64,000 nt of DNA from an uncultured Muribaculaceae bacterium (GTDB taxonomy: Bacteria; Bacteroidota; Bacteroidia; Bacteroidales; Muribaculaceae), in contig CAJTPK010000006.1 of assembly GCA_910578075.1 (NCBI GenBank), positions 62,001-126,000 of the forward strand. The letters run 5' to 3'. Both the position numbers and the translations under genes were made by a program. Position 1 is the first letter of the stretch; every line of letters starts with the position of its first letter. The notes beneath the pieces are model-generated. The model did not search any database. It saw only the letters and a program-made list of their open reading frames with translations, and was not told the origin of the DNA. Of this stretch, positions 17,334 through 26,920 are shown one piece after another.

Positions 17334-18818
17334 ATGTATCTCTTAGGTTACGACATAGGGAGTTCTTCCGTAAAGGCAGCGCTTGTAGACGCAGAATCAG
17401 GAGCCTGTGTGGCATCGGATTTCTATCCTAAAACAGAAGCGCCCATCAAGGCTGTTTGTCAGGGATGGGCAGAGCAGAATCCGGCAGACTGGTGGAAATA
17501 TCTGAAGGAGGCAACGGCATCCGTGCTGGCAAAGTCGAATGTGGATCCTGTGGAAATCAAGGCTATCGGCATAAGTTATCAGATGCATGGCCTTGTGGCT
17601 GTCGACAAGGATCGCAACGTGCTTCGCGACGCCATCATCTGGTGCGACTCCCGCGGAGTGCCATATGGCGAGAAAGCATTCAGCGAGATCGGCGCGGAGA
17701 AATGCCTGTCACATCTGCTGAATTCTCCCGGTAATTTTACCGCAGCCAAATTGCGATGGCTAAAGGAGGAGGAACCCGAAACGTACGCAAAGATATACAA
17801 AGTGATGCTTCCGGGCGATTATATCGCCATGCGTCTCACCGGAGAGATATGCACCACTCCCGAGGGGCTGTCGGAATATATGTTATGGGATTTCCAGACA
17901 AATTCACCAGCCTCATTCCTTATGGATTATTACGGATTCGATGCCGGTCTGTTTCCGGAAGTGAAACCTACATTCTCCGAACAGGGCAGATTGACAAAGG
18001 AAGCGGCTGCAGAACTTGGACTTGCTGCAGGCACTCCGGTGACATACCGTGCGGGAGATCAGCCCAACAACGCTCTTTCCCTGAATGTGTTCAATCCGGG
18101 GGAGATAGCATCCACTGCCGGAACGTCCGGTGTGGTATACGGCATCAATGATACTGTCGCTTACGACAGGCAGTCGCGCGTGAACAACTTCGCGCATGTC
18201 AATCATTCAGCCGATCAAACGAGGATCGGTGTCATGACCTGTATCAGCGGCACAGGTATCCTCAACACCTGGATCAAGCGCAATGTCGCTCCACAGGGAA
18301 TCGACTACGCAGAGATGAACGAACTCGCCGCCAAAGCTCCCGTTGGTAGCCTCGGAGTCACGATCCTTCCTTTTGGCAACGGTGCGGAGAGGGTGCTTGG
18401 CAACCGTCAGGTGGAATGCTCATTCCATGGCATCAATTTCAATATCCATAACCGCAGCCATGTGCTCCGCGCAGCGCAGGAGGGAATTGTATTCTCCTTT
18501 ATGTATGGAATGGAGATAATGGAATCCATGGGGTTGAAGATTGACCGCATTCATGCCGGAAACGCCAATATGTTCCTCAGCCCGATATTCCGCGACACGC
18601 TTGCATCTGTGTCAGGAGCCACAATAGCTCTTGTTGATACCGATGGTGCGGCAGGTGCCGCCAAAGGTGCCGGAATAGGTGCCGGAATCTACCGTGACAA
18701 CCGGGAGGCATTCGGCACATTGAAAGTGCTTGGGCTGATTGAGCCGGCATCCGACCGTACTCCATATCTTGAGGCTTACGCACGTTGGAAAAATATCCTG
18801 GAAAATAATCTCAGATAA
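17334..18818 (+). CDS. xylB: xylulokinase
   Basis: A 494-residue FGGY-family kinase. The N-terminal phosphate-binding loop is LGYDIGSSSVKAALVD, then AIGISYQMHGLVAVD and IIWCDSRG; the catalytic aspartate is expected in RAGDQPNNALSLN. The C-terminal adenosine site is seen in GNANMFLSPIFRDTLASVSG and DGAAGAAKGAGIGAG. It phosphorylates D-xylulose to xylulose 5-phosphate for the pentose phosphate pathway. It is followed after 19 bases by xylose isomerase, the enzyme that makes its substrate, so the two form an operon. No xylose transporter or XylR is visible in the window. Confidence 0.93.
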   Translation: MYLLGYDIGSSSVKAALVDAESGACVASDFYPKTEAPIKAVCQGWAEQNPADWWKYLKEATASVLAKSNVDPVEIKAIGISYQMHGLVAVDKDRNVLRDAIIWCDSRGVPYGEKAFSEIGAEKCLSHLLNSPGNFTAAKLRWLKEEEPETYAKIYKVMLPGDYIAMRLTGEICTTPEGLSEYMLWDFQTNSPASFLMDYYGFDAGLFPEVKPTFSEQGRLTKEAAAELGLAAGTPVTYRAGDQPNNALSLNVFNPGEIASTAGTSGVVYGINDTVAYDRQSRVNNFAHVNHSADQTRIGVMTCISGTGILNTWIKRNVAPQGIDYAEMNELAAKAPVGSLGVTILPFGNGAERVLGNRQVECSFHGINFNIHNRSHVLRAAQEGIVFSFMYGMEIMESMGLKIDRIHAGNANMFLSPIFRDTLASVSGATIALVDTDGAAGAAKGAGIGAGIYRDNREAFGTLKVLGLIEPASDRTPYLEAYARWKNILENNLR

Positions 18819-18837
18819 CAATATAATAATTATAGAT

Positions 18838-20154
18838 ATGGCAACAAAAGAATATTTCCCCTCGATAGGGAAAATCAAATTCGAGGGCACCGGAAGTTAT
18901 AACCCTCTGGCATACCGCTACTATGACGCGGAGCGTGTAGTTCTCGGCAAACCGATGAAAGAATGGCTGCGCTTTGCCATGGCATGGTGGCATACACTAT
19001 GTGCTGAAGGTGGCGATCAGTTTGGTGGAGGAACAAAGAAATTCCCCTGGAATGAAGGCGCCACAGCGCTTGAGCGTGCGAAGAACCGTGCTGATGCGGG
19101 CTTCGAGATCATGGAGAAGCTTGGCATTGAATTTTTCTGCTTCCACGATGTTGATCTTGTGGAGGAGGGAAGCTCAGTGGAGGAATATGAGAGCAATCTA
19201 AAAGGCATAGTGGCATACCTTAAGGAGAAGATGGCTGCTACCGGTATCCGCAATCTTTGGGGCACAGCCAACGTCTTCGGTAACGCACGTTATATGAACG
19301 GTGCCGCTACAAATCCTGATTTCGATGTGGTTGCACGTGCCGCAGTCCAGATCAAAAACGCTATCGACGCGACAATAGAGCTCGGAGGCAGCAATTATGT
19401 GTTCTGGGGCGGACGAGAGGGCTATATGAGCTTACTCAATACCGATCAGAAGCGTGAGAAAGAGCATCTTGCCATGGTGCTGAAAATGGCGCGCGACTAT
19501 GCCCGCTCAAAAGGATTCACCGGAACATTCCTGATTGAGCCGAAGCCTATGGAGCCGTCAAAACATCAGTATGATGTTGATACCGAGACTGTGATAGGTT
19601 TCCTTAAGGCTCATGGGCTCGACAAGGATTTCAAGGTTAACATCGAGGTTAATCATGCCACACTTGCCGGTCACACATTCGAGCATGAGCTTGCAGTTGC
19701 CGTGGATAACGGTATGCTTGGCTCTATCGATGCAAACCGTGGAGATTACCAGAACGGCTGGGATACAGACCAGTTCCCGATCGATAATTATGAGTTGACA
19801 CAGGCAATGATGCAGATTATCCGTAATGGCGGTCTGGGTAACGGTGGTACAAACTTCGATGCCAAGACACGTCGTAACTCCACTGATTTGGAGGATATCT
19901 TCATCGCTCATATCGCAGGTATGGACGCCATGGCGCGTGCGCTTCTCAGTGCAGCTGATGTTCTTGAAAAATCACCTTACAAGAAGATGCTTGCCGAACG
20001 TTACGCATCGTTCGATAGAGGAGAAGGCAAGGAATTCGAGGAGGGTAAACTTTCTCTCGAACAGCTCGCCGAGATCGGCCGCAAGGTTGACGAGCCCGCG
20101 CAGACTTCCGGTAAACAGGAGCTTTACGAGGCTATCGTCAACATGTATGCCTGA
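18838..20154 (+). CDS. xylA: xylose isomerase
   Basis: ATG at 18838 gives 438 residues, the usual length; an upstream frame extension from 18739 overlaps xylB and is not used. Family motifs are all present: FCFHDVDL with the catalytic histidine and aspartate, WGGREGYMSLLNTD, IEPKPMEPSKHQYD with the metal-binding glutamate, VNHATLAGHTFEHE, and SIDANRGDYQNGWDTDQFP. It converts D-xylose to D-xylulose in the cytoplasm, using two divalent metals. It is second in the xylB-xylA operon and is followed by a terminator. Confidence 0.95.
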   Translation: MATKEYFPSIGKIKFEGTGSYNPLAYRYYDAERVVLGKPMKEWLRFAMAWWHTLCAEGGDQFGGGTKKFPWNEGATALERAKNRADAGFEIMEKLGIEFFCFHDVDLVEEGSSVEEYESNLKGIVAYLKEKMAATGIRNLWGTANVFGNARYMNGAATNPDFDVVARAAVQIKNAIDATIELGGSNYVFWGGREGYMSLLNTDQKREKEHLAMVLKMARDYARSKGFTGTFLIEPKPMEPSKHQYDVDTETVIGFLKAHGLDKDFKVNIEVNHATLAGHTFEHELAVAVDNGMLGSIDANRGDYQNGWDTDQFPIDNYELTQAMMQIIRNGGLGNGGTNFDAKTRRNSTDLEDIFIAHIAGMDAMARALLSAADVLEKSPYKKMLAERYASFDRGEGKEFEEGKLSLEQLAEIGRKVDEPAQTSGKQELYEAIVNMYA

Positions 20155-20173
20155 TTTTAATAAATCATAATAA

Positions 20174-20207
20174 GAAAACGGGGCGCAATGATGATGCGTC
20201 CCGTTTC
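20174..20207 (+). terminator. intrinsic terminator of xylBA
   Basis: A stem AAACGGG-GCGCA pairing with TGCG-TCCCGTTT, then CTTTTTATTT. It lies 20 bases after the xylA stop and 28 bases before the convergent GH31 stop codon. Confidence 0.75.
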
Positions 20208-20234
20208 TTTTTATTTGGTTATGTAGGAGGGTAA

Positions 20235-23200
20235 TCAGTGCACAAGTATCTTGATTGATCTGGAGGTCTTGTGTCCGGAGGCGGATATCCATGTCAGCGA
20301 TCCGATGTAGATGCCTGCCTGGAGATTTCCAAGGGGAAATCTATGGCTGGAGCCGTCGGCAGGCAGACCACATTTTTTTATGAAGCATGCGCCGGTGGGC
20401 GACGAGAGTGTGAATTCGGCATCCCTGATGGCATTGGCGGAATATTCCACACTGCCGGTTTCATGGCAATAGGAGAGATGACTACCGTCAGAGACTATGG
20501 TCTCTGCTATGCCAGATGCATCATGTGTGATGCTTATGGAGGCTTTGTCGGAAGACTTGATCGTTGTCTTAAGCAAGAGACAGTTGCTGTCATCTGTATA
20601 ATAAACCGGGACATCTGATTTATCGAACTCCTCGCGGGTGGCAGCATTCATGAATTCCAAGGTGCCGGATACCACTTTCTGTGCTGATTTCCCATATCCG
20701 GGTATTACGAATGTGAATTCACGTGCAGATGGCATGCCTGCGTATGATCCTTTATGTGAAATCTCGATTACTGATTCGGAAGCAGAGTTGCGTCCGCAGA
20801 AAGAGAGAGTCTGATATTCGTTCTTCTCCAGTGTATTGGTAGATACACGGTTATCTTCAAACACTGTGGATACCACTTCCCCGGCATTCTCATCAGGAAG
20901 ATATATCACGGTAAGCTTGGAATTGTCGATGGCTCCGGTGTTGGTGTATTCCTTCTGTGAAAATCTTGTGATGAAGGATCCTTTACGTCCGAAATAGGGG
21001 AGCTTATCCAATGGCGCATTATAGTTGATTGTGGTTCCTCCTGCATACGAAGTCTGCATGTCGTTGAGATCTACCCATGTTCCCTGAGGGAATGTGATGC
21101 TTCTCGAATAAGTGTTAGTAACAACCGGAGCCACCATGATGTCTCTTCCCCACAGATACTGGTCCTTGCAATCGGCTGGAGACGGAGCGGAATCTTCCGT
21201 GTCGTGGAAATTTATCGGACGGGCAAGCGGAGTTCCCTTAGTGGCATTCTCCCATGCAGCCGAATAGGTATAAGGGAGGAAGCTATACCGCAAGTTGAGG
21301 AAATCGCGGACATAGGGGAGCACTTCGCTGTAGCAGTCGAGATATGGTTCTGGATTGAAAGTGGAATGGGTTCTCATCATAGGGGAGAACATAGCCATCT
21401 GTATCCATCTGAGATAAAGGTTGGCGTCTGTTGAAGATGCGGCGAAGCCACCGACGTCAGAGCCCATGTAACCTATGCCCGACATGCCGGCGCTGACCAA
21501 TGCCGGAATCTGTGCCTGCAGACCCTCCCATGAACGTTTGATGTCTCCTGTCCAAGGGAATGTGGAATAACGCTGCATGCCTGCGGTGCCTGCTCGCGGC
21601 ATGAGGAACGGACGTACTTCCGGGAAGTCTTCCTTAAATCCTCGATATACGCGGGAAGTCCATAAGTCGCCGAACTCATTATGCACCTGACCTACAGAGC
21701 CGCCCATGTGCTTGCTGTCGGCATCGTGGCGCTCGGGCTCTCCAAGGTCAAGCCACCATCCTGCCACACCCTCTTCGGTTCTTGCCTTGTAGAATTGCCA
21801 CATCCAGTCCATGGCTGCAGGGTTGGAAGCGTCGATGAGTCCTACAGGTGATGCTCCGAGCCATTCCATGCCGGAAACGTCGTCATCTGCAAAGAAACCA
21901 CGCTCCTTTAGAATCGAATAATTGGAGGATGCGGAGGTGAAGAAAGGTTCTGTGATGCAGATTGTCTTGACTCCCATGTTATTGAAATTGGTCATCATTT
22001 CGCGGGGGTTGTTCCAATTCGGTGCATACCAGTCGAGATTGCCCATTCCGCTGTTGCCTTCCCCTTGCCAGTAAAGGTCAAATACGATGGCATCTACAGG
22101 CAGAGCCGCTTTTTTCAGGGAACTTATCACACTTTCCGCCTCGCTGCGGGAATGGTACCATATCTGGATGTCATGTATCCGAGTGCCCAGTATGGAGGAA
22201 GCTCTTGTCTGCCGGTAAGCAGGGTGTAGTTCTCCATGACAGACTCCATTGTGCCGTCATCTGAGCCAACAAAGAAATATGATATGGGTGTCGGGCTCGA
22301 AGAGGAATATGTGGTGCCTTCGGATGACGGGGATATTTTAGCATTTCTATAATGGTCGTCAAACAGGATTCCGTATCCGGACGTTGACACTATGAAAGGC
22401 ACGCAGATGTTATGAGGCGCACCCCAGGTGCTTTCCCAACCACCGGTCTGGGTATTGTTCATCACCAGAGTCTGACCGTCATGATCAATGCGCTGTCCAT
22501 TGTAGCCTCCTCCGTAGAATGCCCTGTCGCCCATCCCTTCGAATGAGATGGATCTTGGTAAAGAGCTGTTGTCAAGACCCTCTCTCTCGCGGAGAGCCAA
22601 TTCCGTACCGTTGTAGAACGATATGTGGCAATTTGTCATGTCAACGCTGGCGGTGGTAGAGCCGTTGACGATTGAGACGTATCCGTCTTTTTCCTCGATT
22701 GTGAAATCAGAGGATAGGTCGCCGCTCACGGTTATGGATTGGCGTTCGGGTGTGTCATCTCCATTGATGCGTGTGAGAACCTTGATAGAGCTGCCCTTGT
22801 ATGGAGTCAGCGACATAGTGCCGTTCTCAGCCGTAATGAGCAGGCCAGAGGGTTCGCGGCTCCAGCTTGTCACTGAGCCAAGAGGGGTCTTTTCAGAAGA
22901 TATCCTGCCATTGATGAATTCAACGGTAATATCGCTGCCGTTTTCATTCCTTGCGGTGCGCGATCCGTTTGAACTGCGGGGGACAAACGCCATCTTCAGT
23001 ACATTCTCGCTCCCGTCGAGGTTGAAAAATTCATTTGGAGTCAAAGTTATCATGTACTGGTCCGGATCGACGGTTGATCTTGTCATTGAGTAGCGGGCAT
23101 CGTTGTCAAGCCATCCGGTAGAATGCTTCCAGTCAGAATCTCCGGTGCTGTCATCTGTGATGACACCGGCATGCACATATACGCCCTTGTCGAATCCTCG

Positions 23201-24439
23201 CAAGGCAGCATTCCCCATGGTCGCATCAAATCGTAGAGTTATCTTGTCGGCCAATGTGGCTTTCTCCGGATGATACCACATCACACCGGTATTGGTCTTG
23301 AAAGGCACATAGATTAGACCGCCGTCGGTGTCTGTTGCGATTTTGCTGCCGTCTGCCGAGGCAAATCTCATACCGAGCATTTTTATCTTATTGCCGGCTG
23401 CCACATAGTATGTCTCAGGAACAAGTTTGATATAATATATGTCAGGATTGTCGGAGGAGCGGGTCATGGTGTATTGTCCGCGTGGTGTTGTCCCGTCCGG
23501 TCCTATCATATGGGCGAGTCCCGACATGTCGTCGTTGTCAGCTGTTATGATTCCGGAAGTTATGAATATCTCTCCGTTGAATCCTTCGAGTCCGCGGTTT
23601 CCTGCCGCAGCGTTGAAATAGAGTGTTATCTCCTCATTCTGCTGTGCTGTCGCCGGCTCATACCAGCAGAGACGTTTCTCCGTTTCTGCCTGGGGAGTGG
23701 CGGGTGTTATGCTTATTGTATTGTCTTTGATGTCGGCAGTTACAAGATAATACCCGTCGGCATCCACCCTCCACTGCCGGTCGTCTGTGGCATCTTCTGT
23801 CAGTTTGCCTGAATCATTGCTGTCGCGGAAGAAGAATTTCTGACCGTAATCGGCATGGCAGTTGGTTGCAATCTTGAAAGTTCCGGACTTTTTCAATGTT
23901 GCATATCCCGAAAAACTGAATGGGTTGGAATCGCTTTGGGTCAGAGGTATTGACTCCCCTAAAGACCATCCGCCGGGAGTGGCATCTCCTACAAGGTAAA
24001 GCACATTGTGTAGAACCGGTGCTTCCTGATATTGAGCCATGTCCACAGAGATCGTCATGTCAGCCAGGTTGCACACTATTGTATAGTTGGCGCTTGCCGC
24101 GACCTTGAATTTGTTGTCATCCCCATTTTTCTGAAGTTTGCCAGCTCCGAGAATATATGGATTTGAAGCTGCGTCCTGCGCGCCATTCCGGTATTCGTTT
24201 TTGCCCCATTGGGCTTCTGTAAGAAATTTAAATTCCTTGTCAGCTGTAAGGAATCCCGTGTAAGTGAACACATCCGGATTCTCTTTGGATTGCACCATGA
24301 CAGACGACTTGTCGAGGCTCCATCCGCCCCATGTGGCGTCTCCTATGACAAGAAGCTGATCCTCAGCCATTGCTGCGGAGAAGCATGTTGCCGAAATAGT
24401 TACGGCACACCATAGTCTTTTCAAGTTGAATCTTTTCAT
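20235..24439 (-). pseudogene. GH31 glycosidase with SusE/F-like modules, one-base frameshift
   Basis: Two overlapping frames encode one protein of about 1401 residues. From 24439: a signal peptide; two tandem starch-binding-like modules (LLVIGDATWGGWSLD, LYLVGDATPGGWSLG); two beta-sandwich repeats (LCWYEPATAQQNEEITLYF, VMWYHPEKATLADKITLRF); and the GH31 N-terminal domain, ending ALGYMTSRYG. The catalytic domain continues in another frame with YHSRSEAES, the nucleophile region GWWLDLGEPE and the acid/base WTGDIKRSW. One missing base near 22158 explains the shift. The C-terminus (LQAGIYIGSLTW, RSIKILV) resembles a type A secretion-IX sorting signal. Beside xylBA, alpha-xylosidase or alpha-glucosidase is likely. 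An assembly error is possible. Confidence 0.8.
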
Positions 24440-24609
24440 GCATTAATTTTTAGGTGTTTGTTCGAATTGTTCGAATTTGTCACAAAAGTAATATTAAGAA
24501 TCCGGTTATTTTATGGCACTTAGTGTAAAAGTAGTCGTTTGTGTATTGTAAAGCATTGGAGGTTAGATGTGTATAGCGTTATTATCAGGCGGAATAAGTA
24601 GTATGAAAA

Positions 24610-24646
24610 GAGCCGCGCAGAGAGCCTTTGATCCTCTGCGTGGCTT
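24610..24646 (-). terminator. intrinsic terminator downstream of crcB
   Basis: Read on the minus strand, AGCCACGCAGAG pairs with CTCTGCGCGGCT around a short loop and is followed by CTTTTCATAC. It lies 25 bases after the reconstructed crcB stop. Confidence 0.65.
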
Positions 24647-24670
24647 GCATCTTGATAATTTGATGATGTT

Positions 24671-25044
24671 TTATCTGATGATTGCGCGACCTGCCCATAC
24701 GAGGAGCACGCCAATAACTACGGAAAGAACCAGATAAAGGATGAACGTAGTCCAGTCACCTTTGTGCTGCCGAGCACCCACATGTCGTCGGCGAAAGAGG
24801 AGAATGTTGTGAAGCCACCGCAGAAACCGGTGATGAGCATCACATTCTCACCGGGAGTCATTACGTGAGCTTTTTCAAGAAGCCCGAACAGAAGACCGAT
24901 GATGAAACATCCGATTATATTTACAAGGAATGTACCCATCGGGAAAGCTCCGTGAAACATTCCGGCGCTCCATTTTCCTACAAGGAATCGTCCGCAAGTG
25001 CCGACAAAGCCTCCGGCACCGGCAAGTAGCATCATTTTAATCAT
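24671..25044 (-). pseudogene. crcB: CrcB/Fluc fluoride channel with one-base frameshift
   Basis: The first frame from 25044 encodes AGAGGFVGTCGRFLVGKW, PMGTFLVNIIGCFIIGLLFG and GFCGGFTTFSSFADDMWVL, the signature of fluoride exporters, but then ends abnormally (TGLRSSFIWFFP). In the neighbouring frame the natural fourth membrane helix follows: GDWTTFILYLVLSVVIGVLL and WAGRAIIR, stopping at 24671. One missing base near 24763 restores a 124-residue protein, the normal length with four helices. No fluoride riboswitch is recognisable upstream. It may be a true mutation or an assembly error; a second such shift lies 2.6 kb away in GH31. Confidence 0.8.
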
Positions 25045-25131
25045 AATAATACAGTTTTTAATAATTATTTGTGTCTTTCATATTCTTTTCATAATTATAA
25101 CATGACACGTTGTTAAAAGTTGTATATAAAC

Positions 25132-25162
25132 TTGTAAATGTATTGTAAATTGATTAACTTTG
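25132..25162 (+). promoter_or_regulatory. metK promoter
   Basis: TTG at 25132-25134, a 20-bp spacer and TAACTTTG at 25155-25162 fit the Bacteroidetes consensus exactly. Transcription should begin near 25169, at the start of the riboswitch. Confidence 0.7.
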
Positions 25163-25168
25163 CAGCGC

Positions 25169-25275
25169 AATTCTGCGGACCGGAGTGCCGATGCATCAGC
25201 ATCATCATCCGGGAGACGGAAGTGGAGAAATTTGGCTGCTTGCAACCACTCAAAAAAATGCTAAAATCGCATCAT
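25169..25275 (+). promoter_or_regulatory. probable SAM riboswitch (S-box type) of metK
   Basis: The metK leader contains AGTGGAG, GGCTGCTTGCAACCACT, an A-rich linker and AATGCTAAAATC. TTGCAACCA followed by TGCTAA matches the conserved core of S-box (SAM-I) aptamers as I know them from Bacteroidetes leaders. AGTGG (25221-25225) pairs with CCACT. The position fits: promoter just upstream, terminator hairpin downstream, then S-adenosylmethionine synthetase. High SAM would favour termination. I could not run a covariance model, so the class is my reading. Confidence 0.65.
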
Positions 25276-25337
25276 ACAGATGCGGCTCTTTGTGAGCCGC
25301 AGTCAAAATGACGGCTATACATGCATTTATATAAAGC

Positions 25338-25377
25338 GGAGCGGCAGCGAAAGTTGCCGCTCTTTTTTGTGGTAATA
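25338..25377 (+). terminator. terminator hairpin in the metK leader
   Basis: GAGCGGCA pairs with TGCCGCTC around GCGAAAGT and is followed by six T residues. An earlier stem, GCGGCTC/GAGCCGC at 25282-25300, may form the competing or supporting structure. It lies about 45 bases before the metK start, as expected for riboswitch-controlled attenuation. Confidence 0.7.
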
Positions 25378-25420
25378 ATAAAAAACATACATTAGTTGAA
25401 ATAATAAAAACAGACATTAT

Positions 25421-26758
25421 ATGAATTATCTATTCACATCGGAATCAGTTTCCGAAGGCCATCCCGATAAGGTGGCAGACCAGATCAGCGATACGTTGCT
25501 TGATGAATTCCTTGCCCGTGACCCTCAAAGCCATGTGGCTGTAGAGACTTTGTGCACAACAGGTCAGGTTGTGGTGGCAGGAGAGGTCAGCTCCCGCGCA
25601 TATGTCGATATTCAGAATTCGATCCGCGGTCTGATTAATGAGATCGGTTATAACCGTGGTGCTTACCGTTTCGATGGGGATGCCTGCGGAATTCTCAGCA
25701 CAATTCACGAGCAGAGTGAGGATATCGACCGTGGTGTCAGCCGTCAGGAAGAAAATGCCTCGGCGGAAGACCTGCAAGGTGCCGGTGACCAGGGTATGAT
25801 GTTCGGTTATGCAGTGGATGAGACTGCCGACTATATGCCTCTCACCCTTGACCTGTCACATATGCTTCTTCGAGAGCTTGCTGACATCCGTCGCGAAGGC
25901 ACATCGATGAATTATTACCGTAAAGGAAAACTGACCACATACCTTCGTCCGGATTCGAAAAGCCAGGTTACAGTGGAATATGATGACAATCATCGTCCGG
26001 TGAGAATTCACACGATAGTGGTTTCCACACAGCATGATGACTTTATAGATCCCCTTGAAGATACAAAGGAGGCACGGGCTGTGGCAGATAAAAAGATGCT
26101 TGAGCAGATTTACGCTGATGTCAAGGATGTTCTTATCCCCCGCGTTAAGGCTAAACTCCCAGTCGAGATACAGAATCTTTTCGATGATGAACTGATCCTG
26201 CATGTCAACCCCACCGGCAAATTTGTGCTTGGCGGTCCTCATGCCGATACAGGTCTTACCGGTCGTAAGATCATAGTTGACACTTACGGAGGCAGAGGCG
26301 CACATGGCGGTGGCGCTTTCTCCGGCAAGGATCCTTCGAAAGTTGACCGCTCGGCTGCATACGCGTGCCGTCATATCGCCAAGAATCTTGTGGCGGCGGG
26401 TGTTGCCCGTGAGGTGCTTGTGCAGGTGGCTTACGCCATCGGTAAGGCAGAGCCGGTAAGCATATTTGTCAATACCTACGGAACATCCAATGTGGATATG
26501 ACAGATGCCGAGATCGCGGCGAAGGTGGCGGAGCTTTTCGACATGCGTCCTAAAGCGATAGAGGAGCGACTTAAGCTGCGCAATCCTATCTACAGGGAGA
26601 CTGCATCTTACGGACATATGGGTCGAGAGCCGCGCACTGTCAGAAAAGAATTCAAGTCGCGATATGAGAATGAGACTATCGTGAAGGAAGTGGAACTCTT
26701 CACATGGGAGAAGCTTGATGCTGTTGATAAAGTGCGACAGGCATTCGGGCTGGAATAA
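25421..26758 (+). CDS. metK: S-adenosylmethionine synthetase
   Basis: A 445-residue MetK with every family block: LFTSESVSEGHPDKVADQIS at the N-terminus (methionine/ATP site), GAGDQGMMFGYAVDE, the P-loop-like GGRGAHGGGAFSGKDPSKVD and ACRHIAKNLVAAG. It joins methionine and ATP to make S-adenosylmethionine. It is slightly longer than the E. coli enzyme (384), as is usual in Bacteroidetes. It is a single-gene unit controlled by the leader element upstream and ended by the hairpin at 26777-26805. Confidence 0.95.
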   Translation: MNYLFTSESVSEGHPDKVADQISDTLLDEFLARDPQSHVAVETLCTTGQVVVAGEVSSRAYVDIQNSIRGLINEIGYNRGAYRFDGDACGILSTIHEQSEDIDRGVSRQEENASAEDLQGAGDQGMMFGYAVDETADYMPLTLDLSHMLLRELADIRREGTSMNYYRKGKLTTYLRPDSKSQVTVEYDDNHRPVRIHTIVVSTQHDDFIDPLEDTKEARAVADKKMLEQIYADVKDVLIPRVKAKLPVEIQNLFDDELILHVNPTGKFVLGGPHADTGLTGRKIIVDTYGGRGAHGGGAFSGKDPSKVDRSAAYACRHIAKNLVAAGVAREVLVQVAYAIGKAEPVSIFVNTYGTSNVDMTDAEIAAKVAELFDMRPKAIEERLKLRNPIYRETASYGHMGREPRTVRKEFKSRYENETIVKEVELFTWEKLDAVDKVRQAFGLE

Positions 26759-26776
26759 TTTACGGCAACGCATATG

Positions 26777-26805
26777 GAAATCGGTTTCTTATGGGAGCCG
26801 ATTTC
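26777..26805 (+). terminator. intrinsic terminator of metK
   Basis: GAAATCGG pairs with CCGATTTC and is followed by TTAATTTTT, 18 bases beyond the stop codon. Confidence 0.7.
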
Positions 26806-26833
26806 TTAATTTTTGACAATTATGAGGTCTAAA

Positions 26834-26865
26834 TTTGCCGTTTATTGTCAAAAATATTATCTTTG
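26834..26865 (+). promoter_or_regulatory. promoter of the PpiD-like gene
   Basis: TTTG at 26834-26837, a 20-bp spacer and TATCTTTG at 26858-26865 fit the -33/-7 pair, giving a leader of about 50 nt. Confidence 0.65.
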
Positions 26866-26920
26866 CACGTTTATTAGCCCTAAACTATCCGTATATTAAT
26901 TAAAACAGCTATATAAAAGA

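Noticed and set aside
25856..26773. 305-residue antisense ORF across metK
   Set aside because: It mirrors a highly conserved metK gene, has no start signal or recognisable domain, and is rich in C and H residues as antisense frames usually are.
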